Part shown: piece by piece, positions 44,156 through 55,002 of the stretch
Layout of the letters: the number at the start of each line of letters is the position of its first letter
How positions within the stretch are numbered: the first letter of the stretch is position 1
NCBI RefSeq assembly: GCF_964340395.1
Contig: NC_135553.1
Coordinates: 15,583,501 to 15,647,500, forward strand
From: Glandiceps talaboti
Taxonomy: Eukaryota > Hemichordata > Enteropneusta > Spengelidae
Direction: 5' to 3'
Length of the DNA: 64,000 nucleotides
The notes under the pieces: model-generated
Databases searched by the model: none
The model's input: only the letters and a program-made list of their open reading frames with translations
What the model was told of the DNA's origin: nothing
Translations under genes and position numbers: made by a program

Positions 44156-44891
44156 CTGTTGATGAAAATAGCAACTATTTGTTAGAGAGTTTGACGTCAA
44201 TATATAATGCCACTACTACGATTGTATTAAGTAAACATGGCTATCCTAGAATGTATCCTTATATGGTTATTAATTAACATGATTAGGTATAAGAGAAACC
44301 TAAGACCCTTGTTATACGACGTCAACTGTGAACGGTCGGAGGGAAAACTCAAATTTTAAATGTAATTGAACATGTAATGTGTACAGTACTTCATTGACAA
44401 AATATTACGTTTCATGTGTCCCACCTCTATTATTTTCTTCGGTGCCGAAGGATATTTCTTCAGTTTCATCATGGATATGATCATCGACGTCATCATCAGG
44501 ATGCGGCTGAACCTCTTCATTGCGTAAGGTGTTCAAGTTCATTCCATCCATCATGATGTAGGTTGAATTATTCTGATGTACAGTTGTATAACCTGTCAGG
44601 AGAATACGATCACATGAAAAAGTTAACAATTGTTTTGAAAAAGGGGAATATTTACTCAAGAGAGTCAAGTCTACTTTTGAAATGAATGTCAACGGTGTGA
44701 AGAATGTTTTCTCCACTTATGTATCTAACGCCTCTCCACCTTCCACGTGTAATTTTGTATCACTACCTTACGTATGTTGATTACCAACCCTTCCTATTCT
44801 AAATAGAATATTCTTTACAGTACACAGTGTTATCAATCATGTATATGTACAATTATTAAAGATGATCCCGCATAAATACTAGTCACATATG

Positions 44892-44948
<57 letters not shown>

Positions 44949-45058
44949 GAACACATACACACACATACACACACACATATATATATAAAGGGTTTCCTAA
45001 AAATACTAGCTTTCGCCCTGTTAACAGAGCATCATCAGGTCGACATATCAATAATACT

Positions 45059-45149
<91 letters not shown>

Positions 45150-47128
45150 ACTATACCTCGTTGAGACTTTGTCCGTTTCGAACATCTACATACGACACAT
45201 AAAGCGATACCAGCGACCAGTGCTAGTAGCGCCAAAGTCACCATGATTGCAATGTGCAATGTATTATTGGTAGTTATGACGACCGGCTTTCTATTTTCGG
45301 TCAGGGGATGCTCTGTTGTCGTGATTCCGTTCACTTTTGTAGATGCCATGAGGCTTGACATCACTTTGTTTGCCATGAGTGTCTTTGAAGGATCATCTAT
45401 AACAGTGTTGACATCTCTGGGATCATCCGTAACAGTGCTGACATTTTTCTGGTCTGTTGATATGTACATGTATAATAAGAAATAAAAGATGCTTATCGAA
45501 GTTTAATTGATCGGAAGTTACACACGGATCAGGATATACTACTAATCCTGAATAAACAAAACCACTGTTAATTAGGCTTTGTAACTATACAAAGAATTAA
45601 TGGGTTTGCAAAAGTTCATTTTGCAGTTGTATTTACTGAATGAATTTTATCAAAATATCTTGCAATCACGTAATGATTAACCACGGCCTCTTTTACGGTA
45701 CCGTCGAAACGTACTGCAAAAACAGGTATTTCGCAGTGTCGCGGAAGAAATAACAGCTCTGGTTTACGAGAATGCCGCTTTGTATATTATTTTTATCTAT
45801 TTATGTTAACACGTAAAATTTGTATCCTCTCTTACCTTGTGGACATCTGTCTTCATAGACATCTTTTGAGCCTCTTAGTTCGGCACAGTCATGGCATTTC
45901 AATTCATAGCACCACTTTCCCTTTCCGCACTCAATGTCGTCCTTGCATCCCCCGTAATATTCAGTTGAAATGTCCAGAGCGTTTTCTAAAAAGGTAGATA
46001 TACACACTTGTCAGTTTAAAAATGAAAAAGGCATTGGATTTGCCTTTTAATTGAAAAAAGTGACGATTCTGCTAACAATGCACATATTAAACAAAGGCGT
46101 GAACAAAGTAATCGTGATTGTCATGACAGGAAATGTACATCATGTCAATTTCGTGATTGACGTCATTTCTTTCATTAAATAGATGAATACGCAACATTTC
46201 ATGCCAACACTTCATATGAAATCATTCTGACTTATCTATTCAATATTCAACGGCTCTCAGAACCAAAATAACCGAAAGATAATTTGGCATGGTAAATTCA
46301 AGTAAGGAATGCACTTTTAACTTCCTGGGAGACGGACGATTTTCAGAAAAAAACAAAAACTAGGGAGGTATCCAAAATATTCGTGTTTCATTAGCCATTA
46401 AAAAACCTGAAATACAGTCAGCTCTTTTATGACTAGAATTATTTTACTGTGCTAATCTGTGCTCAGTCTGCTTAGGAATTTGGTTTTTGAGAAGAATCCT
46501 GGCTACTGACATTACATTGATTTTAACTCATATAATTTATTGTTTTATCAACACAAGGATTAGGATTGATGTGGTGTTATCGGACAGGGAACCACTTTCA
46601 TGTGTCTATTTGGTCGATTGATTCTGGTGACGTCAGATTCTTATTTTTTGATACCTGTTTCCATTGTTATCTGCAGCTGTAGTATGCATCTCAAGTGGAG
46701 GGGAGAGATATAGAATAAAAGAAATCTTCAGGGCTAGATAATTTATAGATTTTTTAGCCGGTGGTCACCGAAAAATACACTCCTTGATGAGAATCCTCCG
46801 GGGTCCCTGGAAGTTAAAAATGTACACTGGGTCTCCCTAATTGACCATACATAACCCCCCCCCCCCCCCGAAATACACGTGCACGTTTTCAATTTTTACC
46901 TTTACATTTGGATGGGTAGTCAACAGTGTCACGATATTGGTACAAAACATCACAATCCTCACACGTTCCCATTTGTTCTTCACAATATTGTCCCCGTTGG
47001 CACTGCCTATCGTTTGTACATGGACCAACCATATCCTTCAATTGTTGCCCATTGATCACGACTGTGTTTATAAATAGGCAAATGCAAACGCCCACGCCAA
47101 CTTTGTTGATTTGGTTCGTGTAATCCAT
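44073..47128 (-). CDS. single-pass membrane protein with two small Cys-rich modules (whole gene)
   Basis: Coding exons in transcript order: 46900-47128, 45836-45985, 45157-45453, 44425-44592, 44073-44155 (all minus). Phases agree at every junction and all four introns are phase 1, as is usual for extracellular modules; the total is 308 residues. A signal sequence (VGVGVCICLFINTVV, about residues 10-24) is followed by two modules of the form C-x5-C-x5-C-x4-6-C-x2-C-x13-15-C (CTNDRQCQRGQYC and CKDDIECGKGKWC), a Thr/Asp-rich stalk with an internal repeat (VTDDPRDVNT / VIDDPSKT) and possible N-glycosylation sites (NVS, NNT), a transmembrane segment at about 192-214 (LHIAIMVTLALLALVAGIAL), a stop-transfer CRCSKRTK, and an acidic tail with YIMM at 237-240, a YxxM match for PI3-kinase SH2 binding. 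The Cys spacing recalls the first domain of Dickkopf proteins or a short TNF-receptor-like repeat, but I recognise no named family. It looks like a type I receptor or co-receptor; this is inference. Confidence 0.7.
44425..44592 (-). CDS. orphan membrane protein: exon D
   Basis: Acceptor CTGACAG; encodes YTTVHQNNSTYIMMDGMN and an acidic stretch (HPDDDVDDHIHDETEE). The donor is AGAG|GTGGGA, a weak site; if it is not used, the frame continues RGGTHET and stops at 44406, giving a shorter tail. Confidence 0.65.
44889..44946. repeat. (GTAT)n microsatellite
   Basis: About 14 GTAT units in intron 3 of the orphan gene. Confidence 0.9.
45060..45150. repeat. (AGAA)n microsatellite beside a splice donor
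   Basis: About 22 uninterrupted AAAG units. On the transcribed minus strand this is a (CTTT)n tract that starts only about 7 bases after the donor of exon C. Confidence 0.95.
45157..45453 (-). CDS. orphan membrane protein: exon C (stalk and transmembrane)
   Basis: Acceptor TATCAACAG; two bases complete Asp, then QKNVSTVTDDPRDVNT and onward through the transmembrane helix to SKRTKSQRG. Donor GTATAG. Phase 1 at both ends. Confidence 0.72.
45836..45985 (-). CDS. orphan membrane protein: exon B (Cys module 2)
   Basis: Acceptor CTTTTTTAG; ENALDISTEYYGG, then the six-Cys module ending VYEDRCPQ. Donor GTAAGA. Phase 1 at both ends, so the module could be shuffled as a unit. Confidence 0.75.
46855..46869. 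repeat. C15 homopolymer
   Basis: Fifteen consecutive C, just downstream (minus strand) of the exon A donor. Confidence 0.9.
46900..47128 (-). CDS. orphan membrane protein: first coding exon A
   Basis: I chose the ATG at 47128 because the following MDYTNQINK and hydrophobic run make a good signal sequence. The frame is open upstream for 43 more codons, but these look like untranslated sequence. Contains Cys module 1 (QCQRGQYCEEQ ... PSKCK). Donor GTAAAA, phase 1. Confidence 0.7.
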
Positions 47129-49270
47129 TTCGATCCGACAAAGTATATAATATATTCGCTTGCCAATTGTTACGCAGTTTATATCCAGGGGAACAAATTG
47201 TAGGAACCTAAAAAAATGGTGTGGTGAAACAAAACGGACTGAGTTAAAACCAAACAAAACTATGAAATATTAAAATTAAAGTACAATGAACCAATAAATG
47301 GTCGTATATTCAATATGCATCAATACAATAAACAATGAACCAATAAATGATATATTCAATATGCATCGTTGTAACGTTATTGCCCTCATCGGAAGTTCTC
47401 TTTAGCTTCACTCACAAAGAAACAAAAATACAAATTACATGCAAAATAAATAACGATTAATGGTTTGAACTTGAGAGAGAACTTGCCTTATAATGCCATT
47501 ATTGTTAGTTTATTCACCCTTCCTTTTTTGATTTCCTGAATTCAGTCTAGGAACTGTAATTGACGTGTGTTTGCTTCATGCATATACTTTTATTCTTTAG
47601 ATTTTATATTCTTTATATTTACAGTTCCATTCATTTTTAATTAATTCAGTGACAAGCTTCTTGCCATTGATTCTTAGACTCGTGTTGCTTTTCACATCTG
47701 ACAGCATTTTAGCCCAATTTAAAAAATATATTTTAGGTTTGCGGGCAAGTTCAATGTAGGATAGAAAACGTAATTATTTTAGTTTGGGAGTGGGGAAGGT
47801 TTTATTTTTAATCCTTTAGTTCTCATCCTGCGAAAACGATTTTACTTTCAATGAAATTAAAGCTGTTTTGTACAACTAAATACAAATATTTTTTTACTAG
47901 TAAAATTATCATCAATCGAGAAATGGAAGAATTTTCGCTGTAACAGTAAACGCATGACGCAATAAAATAAATTAAAGTTTCAATAAAAGAACTATTTTTT
48001 ACTCGTTGCACACTGGCTTTATATTCATAGCACGACATACTACTACATACTGATTTGAAATTGATTGTGCAATCTGAAAAAGTTATCAATTTTGGCCAAT
48101 TTAGTTAGAAGGGGTGGGGATGGGGGTGGGGGTGGGGATGGGGAAGTCTGAGGCCTAAATTGAACTATTGATCTCACCACTTCGCTTGGCTTCCATATAT
48201 GTCTGCGTTCGTTTAGATGTGTAGGTGGTGATAATTTACTCCTCTGTGACTTAATAAGTAAACCATAACAGTTTTGTTGTTGTAACCAGCTAAATAAATC
48301 ACAACACTATATCGTTCTGTGTACAATGAAAATGACCAGTCATGCATGCCATGTCATGTAGCATTAGAAATATTCTCCTGGTATATCCATAGTTCTTATG
48401 CTAAATAAATCACAGTTTTATAACAATTTTAGTGACAAAGACATTCTCATCTACGGCAACCGAGAAAACTTCTGATATCACAAATCAATTTTGACAGTAA
48501 AAAAAGTTAGTTTCAAATTAATTTCCATTTTTAGAAGAAAAAATAAAAAAATAAAAAAATATATGATTTGATATCAATTTGCATTTGCAAATCAATTTCC
48601 ATATTTTGATCATTCACTCTGTGTTTTGATTTAAAAGCTGCTAGCTGCCGAGATGTGAGGTCAAAGGATATCACAATTTTGAAATGACAGACAAGCTATT
48701 GAACCAATTATAGTACATGTACCAATAATGTTTTTATAGTACATTGTTTTGCAAAATTTTGTAAAATGGTTACTGTCTATTTTGCGTTCATAAATATGCG
48801 TAGGGGGATTTTACTTTATTAAGTTTCACGAATTTCAGCAATAAACGATAAACTTATTTTATCTCGACATGTTTGAGAAGCCTAATAATAGTAATTATAA
48901 AACGATAATTTTTCGCTCAGGTATGAGGTCATGGGGTTACCATCTGACAGTCGTCAGTGACGTTGTGGTTGTTTATAATCTTGTCGTAGTGAGAGGCGAT
49001 TTATCGTTGGTCGCGTCATGATCTGAGAAACATAAAATTATCAATGCAAGACCTCCATGAACTCCGACCTGCCATATGAGACCAGTGCATCGCACTTTGA
49101 AGTAGTTTAGGAGAAAACACGTACGTGACGAGACACCAAATAGTCGGGCAAAGAACAAACGGTTTATTGTTTGCTTTACAATGTAATAGTCTGAGCTGCA
49201 TTGAGGTTTTCGGCTATACCCAATTCTGCTGTAATAGGTTAACAATTGATCAACTATATGGATACTTCTA

Positions 49271-49274
<4 letters not shown>

Positions 49275-49320
<46 letters not shown>
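49275..49320. repeat. (CA)n microsatellite
   Basis: About 23 CA units. Confidence 0.95.
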
Positions 49321-49321
<1 letters not shown>

Positions 49322-49707
49322 TCACATCCATATTATACATTTACAATGCTGTGATTGTAGCCATTTTGTTGTCTTAATTATAGTTTCTTTTGTTTGTTCC
49401 TTACATAAAACATTTCTTACGATTTCAGATTTGCCTTGCCTATATTTTAAGGACCAAGAGTGCAGCACAGAAACAAAGAAACCACCCTTGTATCAAAGAA
49501 GAATACTGGTTCATGTTTGTTGTTTTCATATTCGAACATAATAGTTACAAGTAGGACAAAGTTCGCGGATATCGTCAACAAACATAACAAAGGTGTTGTC
49601 AATATTTATAAGCGTAGTGGCAGAATTTGAAGCGCTCTATTATTTTGGTTTTTGTTGTTTCTGTATGTTGTTTTTGACTCCTCATGGTTTTTTTTAGAAA
49701 TAAAATA

Positions 49708-49949
49708 TACTGTACTGTACTGTACTGTACTGTTCTGTACTGTTACACAGTACTGTACTGTGTACTGTACTGTTACTGTACTGTACTGCACTAGCACTGT
49801 ATTGTACTGTACTGTACTGTACTGTATTGTATTGTATTGTATTATACTGTACTGTACTGTACTGTACTGTACTGTACTGTACTGTACTGTACTGCACTGT
49901 ACTGTACTGTACTGTACTGTACTGTACTGTACTGTACTGTACTGTTACT
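49708..49949. repeat. (TACTG)n pentanucleotide microsatellite
   Basis: About 240 bases of TACTG with TATTG, TTACTG and TGCACTG variants. The unit is five bases, so all frames of both strands stay open in places. Confidence 0.95.
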
Positions 49950-50589
49950 GTACTATGAGAACGTGAATGTGGAGCAGATTAAGGACCCTAATTTCTCATG
50001 AAATTGAGATCGCCATTTCAAAAACCGCCGTGATTCAAATTTTAGGAATTAATGAGATTTCGCTTTGAGCTAGATTATCAATATAAGTGCGTTCAACATG
50101 TTCCCAAAGTCACTAGAAACGCTTCGTCTCAGAAATAACTGGTTTAAAACTAAACATAAACATACAAAAGTGTTACTGCGTCACACCGATTGTCTGGTAT
50201 GTTTTGGAATGTCATAATATAAAACTGAAAATTGCGACCGCTGTTCCGAGTTTTGATAGTTCGAAAGTAAAGTTACAATGATTAATCATATCATTTTAGC
50301 AGGAAAAATGAATATTTACCTTCACAACACCTGGGATAGCGAGAAGTGGAAGTCCTAGTGGTCTTGGTATTCCTTTAAGAATGACGTCAAAACTTATTTT
50401 TATACTTCAGCCATGTGATATCGACCACATGATTGTTTACATGCCATCTATTGGATGCAGAGTTGTTTAATGACCATTTAAATTTGTTTGGTAAACTCTG
50501 ACCCTTCTCAGGAAGTACTAGTACACTGAAGTCATGGATACAGTCAGATTGATATCTTGATTAGATACATGCTTACAGCTACTATGTTA

Positions 50590-51300
50590 CAACCCGCAAA
50601 ATAAAACACCAGTGCTTTTGCTAGCACGAAATGAGCCAAGGAAAGACTTCATGCAAAGACAAAATTAGGTAAAAACAACCATACAGCTGATACAAAAACA
50701 ACAGTGAGTGATTCTGATGTAGGTTCAAGTTACTCTTTTATCAGTTTGTTTATATTCCGTGGAAGTTATAATGCAACACTAACAGTCGTACTCGATTGTA
50801 TTAACTGTATTAACATATTGTATTAACATATGCATGTATTAGCATGTTACTTGTGTCACCCAGGTTGTGTCATTCCTGCTTAGGCCAAATAAAAAAGTTG
50901 TTCGGTTCCGGTTACCCGACCCCACCTAGTTTTTCACGCCGACCCTAATTTAAAAAAAAAAACATATTCGAGAAAAAAATTAAGAAAATCATGAAAATTG
51001 TGAAGTCTCGCAAGAAATAATGGATGCGGAAACTGACATCAACTGAAAAGACAATATAAAACTGTTCTTCCAATCTGTAATGGCTGTGAGAAGAAGCCAA
51101 TAACACAAAGACCATATGAAAAACAACAGAAAAACATAACTACTAACTAGACACTCCATATGAAAAAAAAAATAATTTAAAAAAATAAGATAAAAAATCT
51201 ACCTACCCCACCTATTTTATTTTGAATGTAATCGAAACCAGACAATTTTGTTTACACCTTACCACAAGTAAACGGACACTCTGGTGTTTTTTCTTGGTTG
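50590..51300. mobile_element. TA-type MITE, CAACCC family (copy B), interrupted
   Basis: Starts CAACCCGCAAAATAAAACAC, ends GGTGTTTTTTCTTGGTTG, flanked by TA on both sides. The inside follows copies A and C (GACAAAATTAGGTAAAAACA, CCGTGGAAGTTATAATG) until a second MITE interrupts it at 50883. Confidence 0.75.
50883..51258. mobile_element. TTA-type MITE (copy 2), nested in the MITE at 50590
   Basis: Begins GGCCAAATAAAAAAGTTGTT and ends ACAATTTTGTTTACACC, with TTA at 50880-50882 and 51259-51261. Removing it rejoins TGCTTA with CCACAAGTAAACGGAC, as in the uninterrupted family members. Confidence 0.8.
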
Positions 51301-52075
51301 TACTTATATCATAACCAAAACAGTTAACAATAGAGTAGGTACATTGTAATATCATGAGGTATATATGGTTGACATCATCAAGGCTTTTACTCAGATGGTA
51401 ATGGGATGGGGTACACGCCCTTAGAATAAAGTTGTTAATATGCTAATACCAATAAACCTAAAAGAAATTCTAAAAAAAATCAAGGAATGTGCACGGAATC
51501 ACTATAACTTTCATGAAGGGAGGATATGGCTTTTTCTCAAACTATCCACATTTCCCTCAAATCGCGCCAAACAACATAAAATACAGAGGAAAGCTCACTG
51601 ATGTCAGAGAACTAATGAATTGTCCATAAAATGGTGAAAGTATACACCCGGGGTATACACGTACTGGAATTTTTCGTTTTGAAACTCCCTTTATGTATTT
51701 TGATTAATATCTTAAACTAGTGTCGGCCAGGTTGTCAGAAACCCAGCAGTTTTTATATGGCCTTATGTATTCAACATCAACGTTGACCAGACTGAGAACT
51801 ATTGTAAACACGTACACGTTTGGCCAATTGGATTCGAAAAAAATGTTGAAAGTTTTAAGAAAGTGTTTCCAAGTGTTTTCTTTTCATATATTTATACTAA
51901 ATTATCTATAATCTACTCAAACGTTCATTATAATATAAATCTTCTAAAATGTTAATTGCTTCGGTCATGGACACGTTATACCACTGCCAACAAAAACGAA
52001 ACTGACATTTTTTAACTATAACGTAATATCGGTTGATACTGCAAATAGTTTCAATTTCGCGGTTTTGTTTGACTT

Positions 52076-53090
52076 TGATGATGTATACTGCCATCTGCAG
52101 TTGACCTTATACTTATCCCCGTCTTTTCTTTAAGGCTGGAACGTTCACTTCTGAGCCAACAATGATACTATATGTTCAAGCAACACTTTGCTGATGTATA
52201 CCGCCATCTACAGTTGACCTTAAAAAATCACACTCTCGTCTGAAGTTTTTATATCGCAATAAGAAATTCTTAGATACTAATATCAGAAAACTATACTCGC
52301 TAATTGTCTAGTTCAATGCCATTTGGATTATACCAGCTCATATTGGTATAGTGCCTTGACTATGAAAAGCAAACACAAACTTCAAACTTCTCAAAATAAG
52401 GTTATTCGATTTGTCCTGGATATGCCACCGCGGACTCATATTGAACCAACTCATTTCAAAGAATTGGGCTGGCTCCCCGTCGGCCACAGGGTTTCATATA
52501 TTAAGCTCAACCATGTACATAGAGTTAGAACAGGATTGGCACCGAAGTATCTATCCGACCCATTGGTTTTTAATAGTCATGTATATAGAACTAGATCCGG
52601 TCCCTATTCTATTTTTATTCCAGGCGGGGCTCGGTTTTATCAGAATAGTTTTGTTTATACAGCCAGTGTGCAGTGGAACAAAGTACCAACTAATGTACAG
52701 AGCATAACTTCTAGTACTCTTTTTAAGAAAAGGTTGAAAGGATACTTTTATGATTTAATGTATCGATGTGTAAATGATGACTTCCTTTTTTATTGATTGT
52801 TGTTTTGTCTCTTGTGAGTTTAATCTGTATTTTGGTAAAGTTGAGTTTGTCTGTTCTATGTGGGACCACAGTGGAAATAAGTTTTTAACTTTTCTGTGTT
52901 ATCCCAGCACAATTTTGTTTTGTTTGTTGTAACTGTTTTCTGTATAACTGTATACTGAATGTTTATTTTATTGTGCTGAAATAAATCAAATCAAATCAAA
53001 TCAAACCTTATATTTATCTTCTTCTTTCTTAGGCTGGGGTAATAGTCACTTCTTACTAGCCAACAATGATAGATGTTCAAGCAACAAATA
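52076..53090. repeat. ~115-bp direct duplication, second copy split by a LINE
   Basis: Copy 1 is 52079 to about 52187 (ATGTATACTGCCATCTGCAG ... AATGATACTATATGTTCAAG). Copy 2 starts at 52194 (ATGTATACCGCCATCTACAG ... TTGACCTTA), is broken at 52222, and resumes at 53011 (TATTTATCTTCTTC ... AATGATAGATGTTCAAGC). Confidence 0.85.
52223..53004 (+). mobile_element. 5'-truncated LINE with 6-bp target duplication
   Basis: Encodes the last ~165 residues of a LINE ORF2 protein (from LANCLVQCHLDYTSSYWYS through NKVIRFVLDMPPRTH, ELGWLPVGHRVSYIKLNHV and GLAPKYLSD to a stop at 52796), then an untranslated tail ending in repeated ATCAA. It is flanked by ACCTTA at 52217-52222 and 53005-53010. The residue pattern fits the CR1/Jockey-type C-terminus. 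The open frame is intact, so insertion looks fairly young, but the element is far too short to move by itself. Confidence 0.85.
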
Positions 53091-55002
53091 TTCTATCTAT
53101 TATTTGAGACAATGCATCGATATCTTGTTAATATTTTGGCATACTTTGTGGCAGCAAATTAACATCATACCGTAGTTACATTGCTATATTAAGTCCAGTC
53201 CTCCCAAGTTTATCAAATTAAAAATTTGGGATTATTGTCTACGAACTGTTAACGACTACCAAACCCCTGGAACTAATTGCTATATTTATTGTCACGATTT
53301 CAAACTTACTGAAGGGCGCCCTCGGTGTCTGGATAGTTGATAGTTACATTATCATTATATACATTGTATATTTCAGAGACGTTCCAGGGGGCGTTTGACA
53401 CTGGCACCAGCTAGCATACAATAACTATACTCATACACTGAATTCGTCCACCCTGGCAGATATTACATATACAGACTTACAGGCAGCACACGATAAACAC
53501 AAACGGTAAATATACACTACCACACCCTGAGAAGTACGAACTCAGTAGACATACAAACGAAAACTCACCAATTTAAAATAGCAGTTTAAAATTTATTTCT
53601 CTTGACAGAAAAAACGGGTATTTTGCATAAATCTACAAACAGTTGTTTTATATTTAAAATATTCAAATTATATTATTGTACACTGATTGTCTCCGCTGCA
53701 CACGGACAACCACTGAATTATGATCTAGAGAAGTACGAATATGTCTCAGTTTAAGTAAATCATCCATTTGCATGATATGACAACTTCTTTTGCAAACAAC
53801 TTGAAAATCTTAGATCGTCTTAATTAATGTGGCCATATAGACGAGGATTGGATATTTATTTTGCATTTTTTATTTATAAAATTTTTTTATCATGGCGTCC
53901 TTCTTGAAAAATGGATCAAATAACATTGTTTAAGTCTGTGTCTATTGCAAAAAGCCACAAAAAATGTGTAAAAATGTTTGTTATTGTACGTACAATAACA
54001 ATCATTTTACACATATATTAATCTTTTACAAGGCTTCGCATATGTTGTTTCACATTGATTTTTCAAGTAGCAAGCGATGATAAAATTGTTTTGTAAATTA
54101 AAAATCTAACATAAATACCCAATCCTCATCCATATGGACACAAAAAATAACATTTTTGACATTATGCTACAATTATGCAATAATCTAACTGACATGGTTT
54201 AAATTGTGACACAAAATTAAATGTTCTTGGAACATATATCACACTAAGACTGTGTGTTGAGCTTTGTCTAGGACACTCTAAAAATGTTACAATAAAATAA
54301 TGAAATATCTTGAGCTGTGAAATGTAAAAAGAATTTTCACACCAAACACCAAAAAAATAATAACAATTTTCTCTAGTACTGTTTTTTTTTTAGAAGTTGT
54401 AGTCTCACAAAAAATAATGTTTTAATTTTCCCCACGTCCCCACGAGATGATTTAAATGGAAATAAAAACGATGTGATAAAATTATTTTACAGTACTATGC
54501 GATATGGTATTGTGAAGTAAAGATTTCATTAATATTAAAAAAGATTATGTAATTATTCCAAATCCTTTGAAATATGTTTACAATTGTGGCTATTAATTGA
54601 GTACTAGGCTGGAAATAGTTGTTGAAAATCAAATAAAAATGACTTTTAACTTAATAGCTACCTTTTAGAAATTCTAAATATTGGCAAGTCCAAGTGCATC
54701 TGTTTAAAAATGTTCAACGCCATTACTTTCAGAGAACAGAACTACTTCATATAGTTACCATGGAAACCAATTAGTCTACAAAAAATCCGACATTCGCAGG
54801 TTTAATTTTGAAACTTAACATCGGTCAACTCTTCCCATCTGTAAATTTACCTTGAATATCCTCTTTTTTTAACTCTAATTCCAGTCGGCAACACAATTAC
54901 TATATTAAAGATGGCTTCCCATGAGCTTTAATTCTCGCGAGATCTCATTACAAGAGGACGATGGTGAAGACATTTTAATTTGCGAAATTCACATGCAGAT
55001 CA
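53091..55002. other. intergenic region with one MITE
   Basis: No gene recognised. Contains the MITE at 53828 and a GTTACCATGGAAAC X-box-like palindrome at 54754-54767, not near a recognised promoter. Confidence 0.5.
53828..54141. mobile_element. TTAA-type MITE (copy 3)
   Basis: Starts after TTAA with TGTGGCCATATAGACGAGG and ends CAATCCTCATCCATATGGAC. It shares with 8682-8934 the interior TTGTTATTGTACGTACAATA and TTGTTTCACATTGATTTTTC. It has an extra ~60 bases near its left end. Confidence 0.7.

Larger units (their letters stand above)
47129..52075. other. intergenic region rich in MITEs and microsatellites
   Basis: No gene recognised. Contents: a direct duplication at 47283-47368 (ACAATGAACCAATAAATG twice), a G-rich run at 48110-48142, a CA repeat at 49275, the TACTG microsatellite at 49708 and nested MITEs at 50590. 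On the minus strand, a TATATTATATAC box lies 15-30 bases before the ATG of the orphan gene. Confidence 0.55.

Noticed and set aside
49606-49966. Open frames on both strands over the TACTG repeat
   Set aside because: A five-base unit without stops reads open in several frames; no other sign of coding.
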